NCBI RefSeq assembly: GCF_002575655.3
Contig: NC_053037.3
Location: 505,184,544-505,248,543 of the forward strand
Source of the DNA: Aegilops tauschii subsp. strangulata
Lineage: Eukaryota; Streptophyta; Magnoliopsida; Poales; Poaceae
Length of the DNA: 64,000 nt
Direction of reading: 5' to 3'
Shown in pieces: positions 1 to 12,116 of this stretch. Below the pieces are notes generated by a model, which ran no database searches, was not told where the DNA came from, and worked only from the letters and a program-made list of their open reading frames with translations. The translations under genes were made by a program, and so were the position numbers. Position 1 is the stretch's first letter, and each line of letters begins with the position of its first letter.

Positions 1-190
1 CGCTGCTACGGTGGATTGTCCCAGGAGGCACGGTGGGGACCACTTAGTAGTTGCGCGGGGTCACCAGTGCCCGCGCTACTTCTACAGTTTACCTACGGCG
101 CGGTGTTTTACCCCGCGCTACCGCTACTTACCAGTAGCATGACCCCTTTAACCCGCGCCATTGTTATGTGATTGCCTATAGGGTTTTTTT
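1..190. repeat. CACTA subterminal-like fragment
   Basis: GC-rich sequence with alternating short motifs such as gcgcggggt, taccccgcgcta and taccagtagc in both orientations. This resembles the subterminal repeat zone of Caspar-type CACTA transposons in grasses. Neither a CACTA terminus nor a target duplication is visible, and the piece is cut by the window start, so the family is inferred from texture only. Confidence 0.35.
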
Positions 191-824
191 CTAGTAGTGA
201 GCCGACGCAAGCTTGCTTCAGCTTTTCATGAATACATGGGAGCCCGTCAAGATTTCGTCGGATGGTCCTAGATGGCATGTTACAAGAGCAACTTTAGTCC
301 GGACATCGCGGAACCCTTAACAAGCTCGGGAGCTACTAACTGTATAGGGTACCGGGGGTATCCAACCTAATTGGAAGTCAGCCTGCTAACTGGCCTCATG
401 TCTCAGATAAGGCCTAAGCCCCTCGTCATGTCAGTGGGCCTCACTCCAAAAGTTCTTCTACTTAGCGCCCAAGACTTCGCCTTGTAAATCATGTCGGATC
501 GTTAGGCCGACATGATCGGACTATGGCTCTTGTAATCCTAGACCTCATCCTCCTTTATAAGGTGAGGCCAAAGACTACTCTAGGGCATCTCATATTCGCA
601 TAGGTGAAATCCTAGCTCCGGTATAACCTTCATATTCTCCATTGTAACCCTCATACGAGGCATCCATACATCAATCCAACCAAAGCATGAGTAGGGTATT
701 ACCAAGATGTGGGAACGAACCTATATAAAAACTTCGTGTGCAATACCTTATGTTTTTTTGGATCGACAAATCCTCTTCCATGGCTTCTTTATGTTCATAA
801 ATTTCAACAATAAGTGATGTCGCT
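191..824. other. Intergenic, degraded repeat, no gene
   Basis: No credible coding region. A TATA-like tttataagg near 553 followed by a transcript-leader-like stretch resembles an LTR promoter, but no LTR ends or duplications are visible. Confidence 0.3.
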
Positions 825-1543
825 CGTGTGCTATTGCGTACCACGACCATTGTTATTTTACTAGTGTCGAAGTTTACTTGCGGGCAAAGTGGGCCCAGAT
901 GCCACCTCAACTCTCCTTTTTGGTCCCTTCCAAGATCACGCTCAAGCTCCACCACCGATGCCATGCATATCCGTTAGATGTCCCATGCGCCCTTCCCAAA
1001 TGGCTTCCGCACCACGACAACAACAACCCCTCCCCCACCACACCACGGCAACAACAACCCCTCCCCAACCGCACCATGACAACAACAACCCCTCCCCCAC
1101 CGCACCACGGCAACAACAACCCCTCCGCCACCGCACAACGACAACAACAACCCCTCCACCACTGCACCACGGCAACAACAACCCCTCCCCCACCACACAA
1201 CGACAACAACAACCCCCCTCCCCCACCCCAAGCTTCCTTGTATCAATCCTCGCCAAACATTTGTTAGAACACAATTGTCACAAGCTACCTCACTGCTGGC
1301 ATCCATATACACAAACATGCAACTACTAGAGTGGCAACCAAATGCATCACAAACGTGAGGCAGATGATACAACCATACAAAATGCCTATAATGACGTGAA
1401 AAATGACTAATTACGCCTAAATAAAGGAACACAAACCATCCATCCTTTGAGCCCGGGTGGCGATAGTAAATTAGGAAATCATGAGCGCGATTATACAAAC
1501 ATTATTGTCCATTCAAGAACATAAATACCATGTATTATTGCTA
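825..1543. repeat. Tandem duplication, copy A
   Basis: First copy of a block repeated directly at 1602-2143. Both copies begin with cgtgtgctat and end with cattcaagaacataaatacc. Between these they share, in the same order, a gctcaagctccac segment, a catttgttagaacaca segment and a cccggg-containing segment. Copy A is longer, mainly because of the internal 31-bp minisatellite. The function is unknown, and no protein is supported in either copy. The block lies upstream of the FAB1 promoter. Confidence 0.8.
1011..1225. repeat. 31-bp minisatellite, seven copies
   Basis: The core caacaacaacccct recurs at about 1018, 1049, 1080, 1111, 1142, 1173 and 1204, an exact 31-base spacing. Units alternate between ccacggcaacaac and a gacaacaac variant, suggesting a two-unit higher-order step. 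The equivalent position in copy B (about 1797-1825) has a single short remnant. Overlapping open frames here on both strands are by-products of the repeat. Confidence 0.9.
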
Positions 1544-1601
1544 GAAGTTAACCCTTGTTGTTAACTGTTAAGATAACCTTTTCACACTAAGAGACTCTGT
1601 C

Positions 1602-2143
1602 CGTGTGCTATAGCGTACCACAACTGTTGGTATTTTACTCGTGATGTAGCTTACCTGTGGCCAGAGTGGGCTTGGACCCCCACCTCGACTCTCCTTTAGG
1701 CTTTTGGTCCCTTATAAGATAATGCTCAAGCTCCACTGACGACACCATGCATATCTGTCAGATGTCTCATCCGCCCACCCCCAACAGCTTCCGGATCACG
1801 ACAGCAACAACCCCCTCCCCTCCCCCGCCCCAAGCCTCCTTGTAGCCTTCCTCGCCGGACATTTGTTAGAACACATCTGTCATGAACTACCTCACCGCTG
1901 GCATCCATACACACAACCACGCAACTACTGGAGTGCCAGCAAAGTGCATCACAAACGCGAGGCACGTGATACAACCATACAAAAACATATATTGACGTGA
2001 AAAATTATCGATTACGTCTAAATAGAGGAACACATACCATCCGTTCTTTGGGCCCGGGCGACGACAATAAATTAGGAAATCGTGAGGGTGACGATACAGG
2101 CATTATTGCCCATTCAAGAACATAAATACCACGTATTATAGCT
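1602..2143. repeat. Tandem duplication, copy B
   Basis: Second, shorter copy of the 825-1543 block, separated from it by 58 bases. It matches through the flanks and lacks the expanded minisatellite. Many scattered substitutions show that the duplication is not recent. Confidence 0.8.
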
Positions 2144-2556
2144 AACCTTTTCTTTTCTGTGAAGGATTCGTTCTCCCTAAAAGGAGACTTATTCATAAAA
2201 AATATATGAAATCAAAACTGATAATGCATCGCATTAGGCACCCATGAAAGGTACACGAAACCACCGAGATCGCTGCCAAACGTGTCACCGGTAACTTGAG
2301 CGACCCGGGCTCCCTCCCGTCTACCCATCCAACCCAATAATTCAAAATGGCGCTTGAAATCGCACGGCTAGGCTGAGCAGAGAACACCTGCACACCACCG
2401 CCAGAAATACGCTTTCGTGCGCCCGCTGGTAATCCCCCCCTGTCGACGCCACCACCCGGAACCGGATCCAGTTCATACGTAGCACCGCCACCAACACCAC
2501 GCGGGGACCATTTCGCCTGCCATGTCACGCGCGCACTGCCTCCGACGCGTTCGCGC
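2144..2556 (+). promoter_or_regulatory. Upstream region of FAB1-like gene
   Basis: Non-coding, increasingly GC-rich stretch between the duplicated block and the TATA box. It has no recognisable transposon ends, so it is the best candidate for the proximal promoter of the kinase gene. No specific factor site is claimed. Confidence 0.4.
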
Positions 2557-2564
2557 TATATAAA
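2557..2564 (+). promoter_or_regulatory. TATA box of FAB1-like gene
   Basis: TATATAAA in the context gcgctatataaacagc. A CT-rich leader (2580-2635) follows at the distance expected for a plant transcription start at about 2590-2600. Confidence 0.6.
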
Positions 2565-2589
2565 CAGCTCACCACCCAGTCCCACCACC

Positions 2590-3814
2590 CTCCCTCCCTC
2601 TCCCTGTTTCCTCCTCCCCCAATCTATTCTCCCCCCGCTCCGAATTCGTAGTCGCAATCCCCAGATCGAGAGCTCCGGCAGATTTCGCGGCGGCCGGCCG
2701 GTCCGTCCACCCCTCTCTCCCTCCGTCCCTCCCCGCGCGTCGTCGGCGGCCTCGCCCTCCGCCCGCGGGTCGGCGGCGCGCCGCGGGTGTTTTCTGCGCG
2801 CGCGCGCGCGCGTGTCCCTGTCTGACGGATTCCTCCGGGGTGGATTTTCCGATCAGGATGCCTTCTCCGCGCCCGTACGTAAGCTTCCGATGCCCTGGGC
2901 TTTTCCCGAATCGGGTGGGTTTTATCGGGGTGCCTGTTTGACGGCGCCAAGCAATCGCGGGCCCGTCGATTCCTGCAAGGAGCTCCTCCGGCGATCGCGA
3001 GGCATTTGTTTTTTGTTTGTTTCGCTGTTCGTTAGTTGCCGCCGTCGGCTTGCGCCGCCCGCCGTCTCCGTAGACCCTGCGTGCTCCCCGGCCATCGGGC
3101 TCCGCCTCGACGCCCGCCACCTCTCTCCTGCCGCCGACAGTCGTTGAGCGTTGCTGTGCCGCCGGCTTAGTTTTTACCAGAGTTGCGTGTGCTGCGTCCG
3201 GAGGTCAGGGGCCGAACATTTGGATCCATCCGTAAGTCTGGTCTTAAGAGTATTATATTTGACGACATGATAGGTGAACTACATGTGGACTTGGTGCTTT
3301 CCACTGTATAGATTATTTGGCGTCTGGCTACTACTGTTGGGACAGTCCGTGTCCTTCAAGGAACACCTGTTTTTGGAACTTTTTAGTTTAGTTGCCCATG
3401 TTCTTAGAATCCTAGTAAAACGTACTGTATTATTTTCGGGGGTGCTTGATTTACTGTACACCATTCAAATTTATTCTGTGTGTGGGTAGATTTTTGGGTG
3501 TTACATGAGCTTAGTGGTGTGGTTTTGTAGAATCCACTGGTTGTTATTATTTTGATACAGTAACTTATTTTGCGCTATCTCTGTAATTCTGGTGTGTCCT
3601 CTGAACTTCTGCTTCCAAATTCCCAGTTTACGCTGGAACTTATAAACCAATGTACAACTAGGCATGTTCAATGCGAATAACTGGAGATTCTTGTAGTGCT
3701 GACCTGGGAAAATTCTTAGATTGCTGTGATGGATATTATATATTTCTATGTATGCGTAGTCCCTTCAGTTTCGGGACTAGCAGTCAAGATGATTCAGGGT
3801 TATTATATTTGCAG
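2590..3814 (+). other. 5' UTR exon and 5'-UTR intron of FAB1-like gene
   Basis: The leader is GC- and CT-rich with a run of alternating CG near 2799-2812. An intron inside the UTR is inferred: a strong donor gtaagt at 3231 and an acceptor ttgcag ending at 3814, followed by a short untranslated stretch and the ATG at 3856. A second good donor (gtaagc at 2879) would give a shorter first exon and longer intron. The sequence between the donor and acceptor is T-rich like a plant intron. A transcript is needed to choose the donor. Confidence 0.55.
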
Positions 3815-3855
3815 GTGGTCATATTTTTTGCTTGATAATCTGGTAAATCTGTGTC

Positions 3856-6800
3856 ATGAGTAAAATGTGTCATGCAGTTGAATCAGAAGAGGCAACCATG
3901 GATGGGGAAAATGACGTCCTTACCTGTAGTGATTCTTGCTGGTACAAGTGTAGCCATGGTATTGATTCATCAGTTACAAATGGTGAGATGGAATGGCTGA
4001 GCATGCAGACAAGCTCTTGTGGCACTCCTTACAGCACTCCTTACGGTTCTCCCCGTTTTAGCAGAGGAAGTTCTTCTTCCAGCTATGCTAGTTGCTTTTC
4101 AAGCTTTGGTAAGTCTCTGTGCACCATTCTCTTATAGCTAAAATACTACCACTTCTATCATTGTGATTATTTGTTAACTGAACCTAACTATATTTTTGCT
4201 CCGTATTTCTCAGGTGGCTCCCTCATGGATACCGACTCTGAAGAGGACACTGAGCTCCTAGATACCGGTCAACTTCATCCTGATATCTTCGTCAGTGATG
4301 AATTTATGGAGCAAGGAGAAGAGAATCTAGTAAAAGAGGAAGAATGTGAACCCAGTCATACTACTGTATTCAGTGGTGGTGCTAATATTCCCATCCCGGC
4401 TGACCAAAATATTCTATCTAGTCAAACGCAGTTGGAGACTGATCAAGATGCCACCAAGGAAAGTTGTGATGCCGGTAATGTCATCTTGGACACAAATTTA
4501 TCTTCGGAACCTGATCGAGATACCCTGACCAATGATCAACTTACAGGAACACAATATGGTGAGGAGGTTACTAGCCTTCCCATGCCAGGAGGTGAAATAG
4601 TTCCGTTGAATGAGCAAGTTATGGATCAGGTTGACAGTAATAAGGAAAATACTATCGTTTACAACAACATATTGAATGCTGAGTCCGGCATGAAAGCAGA
4701 TGCTGACTCTGAGAATGGAATTGACTGCCTTTATCCACTAGTTTTGCCCAGTTTTGAGACAGACCCTCTCATTTGGTTACCACCAGACCCAGCAAATAAG
4801 GAGGATGATGTTGATACTCTTGCTAATCCCGATGATGATAGTGACAATGATACTAAGTGGGGTCAGTCAAGTTTGAATCTTAGCTTTGACGAGGAAGGAA
4901 GCAATAATAGCCGTGAAGATCAATTGCAGAAAGCAATGTCAGAAGTTATGAATGGACAATTCAAGATCCTTGTTAGTCGTTTTTTGGCTGCTGAAGGATT
5001 CTCCTTGTCTGATGGAGCAACCGATAATATCTGGCTTGATATTGTTGCTTCGTTATCGTGGCGTGCTGCCTTACTCGTCAAGCCTGATGCCAATATGGGA
5101 AATGCAATGGATCCAGGGTTGTATGTAAAGGTGAAATGCATAGCTTCAGGATCTTGCCAGCAGAGGTAACGTGTTAGCATTCCTCCTCGTACTGCTCATT
5201 TTGTTGCCTTATGATGCCTCAACTCTGTACTCACTCTCTTTCTTTGATAGTGAAGTGATCAACGGTCTTGTTTTTAAGAAGACCGCCGCACATAAGCAGA
5301 TGCGTGCCAACATTAAGCATCCTAAACTGTTGATTCTTAAGGGTGACATTGGTCAATTTTCTACCGGGCTATCATCAATGAATTCAATGAAACAGGTCTG
5401 CATGCATGCTCTTAGTTAAATTTATTTATGTTACAGAGTTACAGTATCAGATGATAAAGAAAATTTACAAAATTCCCATTCACCATCATTGACCAGGAAA
5501 GCGAGCAGTTGGAGAAAAGTCTCAGCGATATGATAGGCAAATGCCGGCCGGATGTTATATTGGTGGAGAAAGCGGTTTCACGAAATGTAAATGAATATGT
5601 TCAGAAACAAGGAGTTACCTTGGTTAGTGACATGAATATCCATCGCCTGGAAAGAATCGCTCTTTGTACTGGTTCTCCAATCATCTCATTGCAGGATGTT
5701 CGTACGAAAACTAACCTTATTAAGCAGTGTGAATCTGTCAATTTCAAAAAAATTGTTGAGGAGCATAATCTAACTGTAGAAGATGGAAGGAGGTCACCCA
5801 AAACATTTTTATTTCTAGAAGGTTTTCCGAAACCTATGGGATGCACAGTATGTCTTCTTCTTTTTCCTTATTTTTATGTCATCTTTCCTCTTTCTGCTCT
5901 GCAATTTCAACTTTTTTTTACTTCATAAAATAATTCTTGATGTTTATATGTTACTACCTCCTTTTTGGTTTAAAAGGCCCACGTGTATCGCTAGATAATT
6001 TGACCAATGTAACATGAGTAATATATCACAAAAATATACCATTAGAAAAACTTCAAATGTTATATCTTCTAATGGTATAATTTTTGTGACATATACAATT
6101 TGTATTATATTGGTCAAATTTTTGATCTAGGGATACGTCTGGTCCTTTTTAGCCGGAAAGGAGGGAGTAGACAATTCATTTTGTGATCATTATTAGGACT
6201 GCGTTGAAGCGTTTGTGTCTGAGACTGAGACAGCGCTATTCTTCTTTCTCTCTATATATTGTCTCCTTTTTGGCAACTTAGAATAATCTAGCCTTTTTCT
6301 TCTGTTTCTCGGTGGTTTGTACTTCACTTTCTAAAGCTTTTTCTTCTAATACAAAATGACATACATTTAGGGGTGTGTTCGAGAAAGAAAGTACTGAGTT
6401 GCTCATGATGCTGCTGGTAACACCATTATTCTGTTTGTTTGCATATAGCGAAGTGCACAGAGTACACATTTTTGCTCCTTGGTTGTGCTAACATTTCCAT
6501 TTGTGTTCAGTATCCTATATTGTGTGATCTTTTATTTTTGCTCTTTCTGATTAGCTTGAACTTCTCTTGTAGATATTGCTAAAAGGATCAACAAGTGAAA
6601 CATTGAAGAAGATTAAGCGTGTTCTCCATTTCACTGTCTTTGCAGCTTACCATTTGATCCTTGAAACATCATTTTTCACCGACCAAAGATCATTTATAAC
6701 CGAAAAAAATGCTTCCCGTAAAGAGGACTGTTTAAAAATCGATTCGCAGCTACATTTTCCTGGCAGCACTTGTGATGAGCAGTATGCTAATATGGAGGAG

Positions 6801-9800
6801 TTAGCCGACACTAAAAACTCCATGTCGCAGCATCTTCATGATTCCGAAATTAAGAATTCCAGAGATTCCAACAGCCAATGTATTCAGTCTAATTCATCGC
6901 GGCCTGATCCAGATCCCTCGACAGATATTATTGGGGACATCTCATATATCAGCTCTGCTGAGTCAACTTCAGGTGATGGGTTTGATGGGTCAAATATTGC
7001 TGCTGCTCCAGAAAAACTAAGTGCGCATAAAAAAGAAGCATCTGGCAAGAAATTTAAAGAAACTTTTGATGATGAAACGCACACGGGGACTAGCACTTCT
7101 CTAAATCCTCAGACCATACTAATTTCGATGTCCAGCCAAAACATCAGGAATAAAGCAGTTTGTGAGCAGAGTCATCTTTCCAGGATAACTTATTATGGGA
7201 ATTGTGACACATCTCTTGGGATGCATTTGCAAGATACTTTACTTAACGAGGTCATACATCTTAATTCTTGTTATATTAATTTAACAAATCATTCATTGGC
7301 TTTAATTATGCGTCAGTAACAAGTAGATTACTTGCAGAAGCACAATTGCTTATCATGTGGTGAGCCTCCAGAAGCTCACATGTACTCTTACACTCACCAT
7401 GATGGTACCCTCACTGTTCTTGTGAAAAGCCTTCGATTGGAGGAAGCACTTTCCGGTGAGGGTCAAAGAAGAATTTGGATGTGGACCAGGTGCTTGAGAT
7501 GCAGTGGTATGCCCACACCAAGGGTTATAATATCTTCCTCTGCACGCAACCTCTCGTTTGCGAAGTTTTTGGAACTCAGTTTCTCGACACATTCTTCTGC
7601 TAAGAAGCTGTCAACATGTGGACATTTGCTGCACAGGGACTGCCTACGTTTCTTTGGGTAAATTTTAGCAGGATGTTCCGACGTAAACATAGAAGTTCAT
7701 TTCCAAAATGATATCACTAAAAATTTCTTCCTCTTGCAGATTGGGATCCAAAGTTGCTGTGTTCAGATACTCATCTATTGAAATATATTCCGCTACTAAG
7801 CCACCAATGACTTTGCAGTTCCATAACCCAAACAGAAAAGATTGGCTCGATGTTGAAGTTAAAAGTGTGCGTTTCTACAAATATTTTTCTGCAGCCATAC
7901 ATTCTTATTTAGCTAAATCATTCCTCATCCTAACATACTTCTATGCTTGAAGGTCCTTGCTGAATGGAAGCTACTCTTCTCTGAAATTGAAAACACAATA
8001 CAAGGCTTGAAATCAAGATACTCTGGTGAAGCCATGGGGAAGAACACAAACAGTTCAGCGTATGAGGGAATATTTTTGGAAGTCAGTAGTATGCTTGCAC
8101 AAGAAAGGAACGTACTTGAGGTAAGCCTATTTGTTTCTCTAAGTTGATTCTTCTCCTGACCCAAGGGTTGAGTTTTTGACATGTTATATATCTTCTATAT
8201 ACTAGGTTTCTCTGAAGGCATTTGACCACATTGCAAGGCCTGAGACTTGTGCTCACGAGATCCTTAGCTTGAACTGGCTGTATCAGCAACTTCTTCTTGG
8301 ATTCTATGTTTGGGATGTCCGTTTGTATCATCTTCTTCAGTACATTAAACTTGATGGCGCATCTTCAGACAATTCTAACCACAAAAGCATACCGGAGAAT
8401 GAGCTGAGTTCTAAAAATATTTCCGTACCCATACATGGGGACACACTGTCTGTCCTGAATATTGGAGTGGAAAGACTGGAAGCAACTATAAATTCTTCTG
8501 ACGATTTTGACAATTCTCGTGGTGGCATAATTTCAGAGAAGGATCAGCTTACTGAGAAATCACCAATTAAAGAGCTTGGGTCTTCTCCAGGTGAGGTTGA
8601 TGAAAATGGGTCACATCAAAATGTGTTACCAGTTAAGAATGATGAACACCCTGCACCAGCCAGAAGCAATGAAATTTACCCTATTGCCATGCCAAGTAAA
8701 CATTTGCCTGTATTGCAAAACTTGTTGGATTTCATGAGTGATGACACAAGAGAATGGGTCTGGAATAAGTTGAGTCACTTGGAAATGGGATACAAGAAAG
8801 AAATTGAAACTGGCGATCTGAATAAGTTCCATCTCATCAACAAATACACCCCAACTTCTTCATCACTGACACAACTCAAATGTCAAATGAATTTGATGCA
8901 TTTTGTAGCTGGCCCCTGTGGTAATATTTTGTCAATTGTTGAGGAAGAGATATCTAGCATCATTGCTTATGCACTGGCTATATCTGAAGAGCAAGGAATT
9001 TATTCTGAAGCTGCATTTGAAAAGGATGAACTTTTATCTAGAAGAAAGCTTGATAAGGTTGCACCTAGCAACTTGGCCAGAGGTACCTCTATGCCGTCAT
9101 CAGTTATCTCTTCGAAGGAGTCTTTAGAAAAGGATCATAGCCTATTAAACAATACATCGTCATTATCATATGAGGAATCAACATCTGGATTTTATGATTC
9201 ATTTCTGTCAGCATTAAAAGATATGCATCCTGAAATTTGTCTGAATAGTGAAAAGCTAGGTTTGAAGAGCAAATACACTGTGGTTTCTGTATATGCAAGG
9301 CAATTCTATGAGCTTCGGAAGATATGTTGCCCATCCGAGCTTGTGTATATTTCATCCATAAGCCGTTGTAAACTATGGAATGCACAAGGTGGTAAGAGCA
9401 ATGCTTTTTTTGCGAAATCAATGGATGACAGATTTATCATAAAAGAAATCAAGAAAACAGAGTTTGACTCGTTCTTAAAGTATGGTCTTGAATATTTCAA
9501 GCATTTTAGTGAATCTCAGGTCTCAAGTAACCCTACTTGCCTTGCAAAAATTCTGGGAATATATCAGGTACAGAATGAATTTTCTGCAAAGCTCTACCCT
9601 GTTAATGCTCGCACTATTAATTGTTTATGTTCTAATTATCTCTAACCACTATTGTAGGTCAAAGAAATTAGGAATGGCAAGGAGGCAAGGACTAGTTTCA
9701 TGATTATGGAGAATCTTTTATTTGGCCGTAACATACTGCGTAGATATGATCTGAAGGGTGCTCTTTTCTCACGATATGTTGCTGATTCAACAAATCCAGA

Positions 9801-10269
9801 AAGTGTACTGTTGGATCAAAATTTTATTGAAGACATGCGTACCATGCCTATCTACATTAAAGGAAAAAACAAAAACTTCATGGAACGTGCTCTTTGGAAT
9901 GATACATCCTTTCTATGTGTAAGTATGCCTATATTGCCGCAAATAGTTTTCGTTGAGTTCATATGCATTTGGGCGTATGCCCATTACGTTGGCTGTGAAG
10001 CTCACAAGATGTGTTTCTTGTGTTTCCAGAACATGAATGTCATGGATTACTCCTTATTTGTTGGAGTGGACAAACAGAAGAAGGAACTTGTATTCGGGAT
10101 AATAGATTACTTGAGGCAATATACCTGGGACAAACAACTGGAGTCATGGGTGAAGACATCGCTTGTTGTCCCCAAGAATCTATCTCCAACAGTAATCTCT
10201 CCGAAGGAGTACAAATTAAGATTCAGGGCATTTATGTCTCAGTACTTCAAATCAGTTCCAGATGGTTGA
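3856..10269 (+). CDS. FAB1: FAB1/PIKfyve-type phosphatidylinositol-3-phosphate 5-kinase, FYVE-less (FAB1C/D class)
   Basis: Predicted 1618 aa from eleven spliced exons. The family makes PI(3,5)P2 from PI3P on endosomal and vacuolar membranes and controls vacuole and endosome traffic. A Ser/Thr/Pro-rich N-terminus (about residues 50-85, with GTPYSTPYGSPRFSRG) precedes an acidic region. A chaperonin TCP-1-like domain follows (about 318-610, with GDIGQFSTGLSS, DVILVEKAVSR and AAYHLILETSFF). Next is the conserved Cys-rich FAB1 region (about 749-942, with NCLSCGEPPEAH, CLRC and CGHLLHRDC). The C-terminal PIP kinase domain (about 1355-1610) has the ATP-binding lysine in FIIKEIKK (about 1410), RYDLKG (about 1482), VMDYSLFVGVD (about 1544) and IIDYLRQYTWDK. 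It ends with the specificity segment ISPKEYKLRF. No FYVE zinc finger is encoded before the chaperonin domain, as in plant FAB1C/FAB1D; length fits FAB1C. All essential motifs are present and the exons join without a stop, so the gene looks functional. Confidence 0.93.
3856..10269 (+). other. FAB1: Exon-intron map of the FAB1-like coding sequence
   Basis: Coding exons: 3856-4108, 4214-5165, 5251-5395, 5497-5847, 6573-7250, 7338-7657, 7740-7866, 7953-8120, 8206-9567, 9658-9918, 10030-10269. All introns are GT-AG. Exon lengths sum to 4857 nt, an exact multiple of three, and each junction keeps the frame of the family alignment. For example, PKPMGCT joins ILLKGS across intron 4. Least certain is the donor at 7251 (gag/gtcata), chosen because it joins LQDTLLNE to KHNCLSC in frame. 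The 8206-9567 exon (454 codons) is the largest and holds the variable linker plus the start of the kinase domain. Confidence 0.85.
5954..6167. mobile_element. Stowaway-like MITE in FAB1 intron
   Basis: A 214-bp element flanked by TA on both sides (5952-5953 and 6168-6169). The right end reads ggagggag and the left ctacctcc, a slightly degenerate form of the Stowaway terminus CTCCCTCC. The interior is a long imperfect hairpin: attagaaaaacttc... against ...cttctaatggtata. It lies in the intron between 5847 and 6573, the longest of the coding region. Confidence 0.8.
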
Positions 10270-10623
10270 GCTTCGAGGCGTGATCGTTTGTGATGTTGGT
10301 GCCTGAACTTATCTTGAACTCTTGAGTATGGTCCATGCTGCCATGGTCCTTGTCTGACTGGAAAATATGGTTGAGTCCATGTTTAGCATGCCAACAGCGT
10401 CTTATTTATGTGTTCAGTGTTAAGTTTCGTTCTGTTCATATTTGTGGTGTGTGTATGATTGTCGATATTGCTTCTCGGCTGGTGTACATAGCATTAGGAC
10501 TTGAGATACCAAAAAGGTCAATGAATGGTGATTGGCATGCACATAACCGAAGAAATGATCTTTGTTGATGATCCTAGGGTGGAACATGTGTAATCAAATT
10601 TTGAAATGGGAATAGATGCTGGT

Positions 10624-10629
10624 AATAAA
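10624..10629 (+). terminator. Candidate polyadenylation signal of FAB1-like gene
   Basis: AATAAA about 355 bases after the stop codon, in an AT-rich 3' UTR. Plant poly(A) signals are loose, so this is one plausible choice. Confidence 0.4.
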
Positions 10630-10952
10630 ACTGTCAAAAATGACTCTCAGAATGTGCAGGGAAGCCGCGCATCTTTCTATAGTATGGAAGTTTGAGGCTT
10701 CTGTGTTTTACTTACTTTGTTTAAGCAATGACTGGTAATTTGTGTCTACGAATTTCCATTAGTTGGTCGAGCCTTCTTTTACTACTAATGTTAACGTTTT
10801 TAAAATCTTTTCAATAGTCCGTTAATTGCTAGAAGATGGTTTGGTTATTAGATGTGTGTAGCCCAAATGTACATGAGACTGTTTCTATTAGGTGTACATG
10901 AGATGGTGTGCATTAGCGAACCAGAACCATTTCAATTTGAGATTGTTTCTAT

Positions 10953-12016
10953 TTGGCCAAGGAAGTCCACGTCAAATCTGTGGTTCAGGCGCTTCCTTGC
11001 TTCACCATGGGCGTCTTCCTCCTATCCAAAGGTTTCTGTGATAAGTATGAGAAATTGGTGAGGGATTTCTGGTGGGGGGATGAAGAAGGTCACAGGAAGG
11101 TCCACTGGATGTCGTGGGAACACATGACCCGTCCTAAACGGGCGGGTGGTATTGGGTTCAGGGATATGCACCTGTTTAATCTAGCACTTCTTGCGAAACA
11201 AGGGTGGAGACTGCTACAACACCCGGATAGCCTCTTTGCAAGAGTTATGAAATCCAAGTACTGTCTTTGCCGCAGACGCATCCCCAGTTTGGAGAGGCAT
11301 AGAAGCAGGGTTGGAACTCCTCAGAAAGGGTATAATTTGAAGACTAGGAGATGGAAAGAGCATACAAATTCAACGGGATCAATGGATCCCTAGAAATGAG
11401 GGTCTTCGCACGGCATCTTTCATCAGACGCTCGAGATTGAGATGGGTGAACCAGCTAATGCATTTGGACAGGAAAGAGTGGAACATAGAGCCGATTAAGC
11501 AAATCTTCCATGCTTTTGACGCGGAAGAAATTATCAAGCTGGCTATCCCTCAAGCGGATGTTACGGACCAGATAGCATGGCATCATGAACGGAGCGGAGC
11601 GTTTTCAGTAAGAAGCGCGTATAAGCTTGCCGAGTTGCTGCAAGCTCATGCTGCCCAGGCCCCAACGAGTTCTTCGAGCGAGGCTCGGGACCGAAGTATA
11701 TGGGATGTCATATGGAAAGCAAACGTCCCTCCAAAGGTCAGAATTTTCGGTTGGAGGATCGCTACTAACACCCTGGTACAAAGAAGAATAAGTTCAGAAG
11801 AACACTCGAGTTGGATGCTATCTGTAACATATGCGGCTGCAAGGAAGAGGACGAATTTCATGCTGTAGTCGAGTGCACTAAAAGTAGAGCTCTGAGAGCA
11901 GCCCTTAGAGAAGAGTGGGTTCTCCCCGAGAACACGCATTTCGTTGAACTGGCCCAGACTGGCTGCAGATGCTGTTGTGCCCAGAATCTGAGGAAACTAG
12001 AGCCAGGATCCTCATG
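10953..12016 (+). pseudogene. LINE reverse transcriptase C-terminal and zf-RVT remnant
   Basis: The frame at 10953-11300 shows the conserved tail of plant non-LTR RT ([55 protein letters not shown]). A frame change near 11290-11400 leads into [13 protein letters not shown] and the 11437-11868 frame. That frame contains the zf-RVT-type segment IWKANVPPKVRIFGWRIATN. Another shift near 11811 gives AICNICGCKEEDEFHAVVEC, the Cys/His part of zf-RVT. At least two frameshifts and no N-terminus make it non-functional. Confidence 0.88.
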
Positions 12017-12116
12017 ATGTTCTGGAGGTGCTGGCATCTACGTGACGACATTGTATGGGAATGGAAAGGAGCCCATCAAAAAATCTGTTATCTTCCTGCT
12101 GTAGTATGAGGATGAA

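Noticed and set aside
907..1498. Overlapping open frames of 100-174 codons on both strands
   Set aside because: They are translations of the 31-bp minisatellite; 31 is not a multiple of three, so each frame cycles through the repeat without stops.
2812..3147. 111-codon frame in the FAB1 leader
   Set aside because: GC-rich 5' UTR; starts at a non-ATG codon and has no link to the kinase frame.
2590..3855. Upstream FYVE-domain exon for the FAB1-like gene
   Set aside because: No CX2C zinc-finger pattern with the RRHHCR core is found in any frame upstream of 3856.
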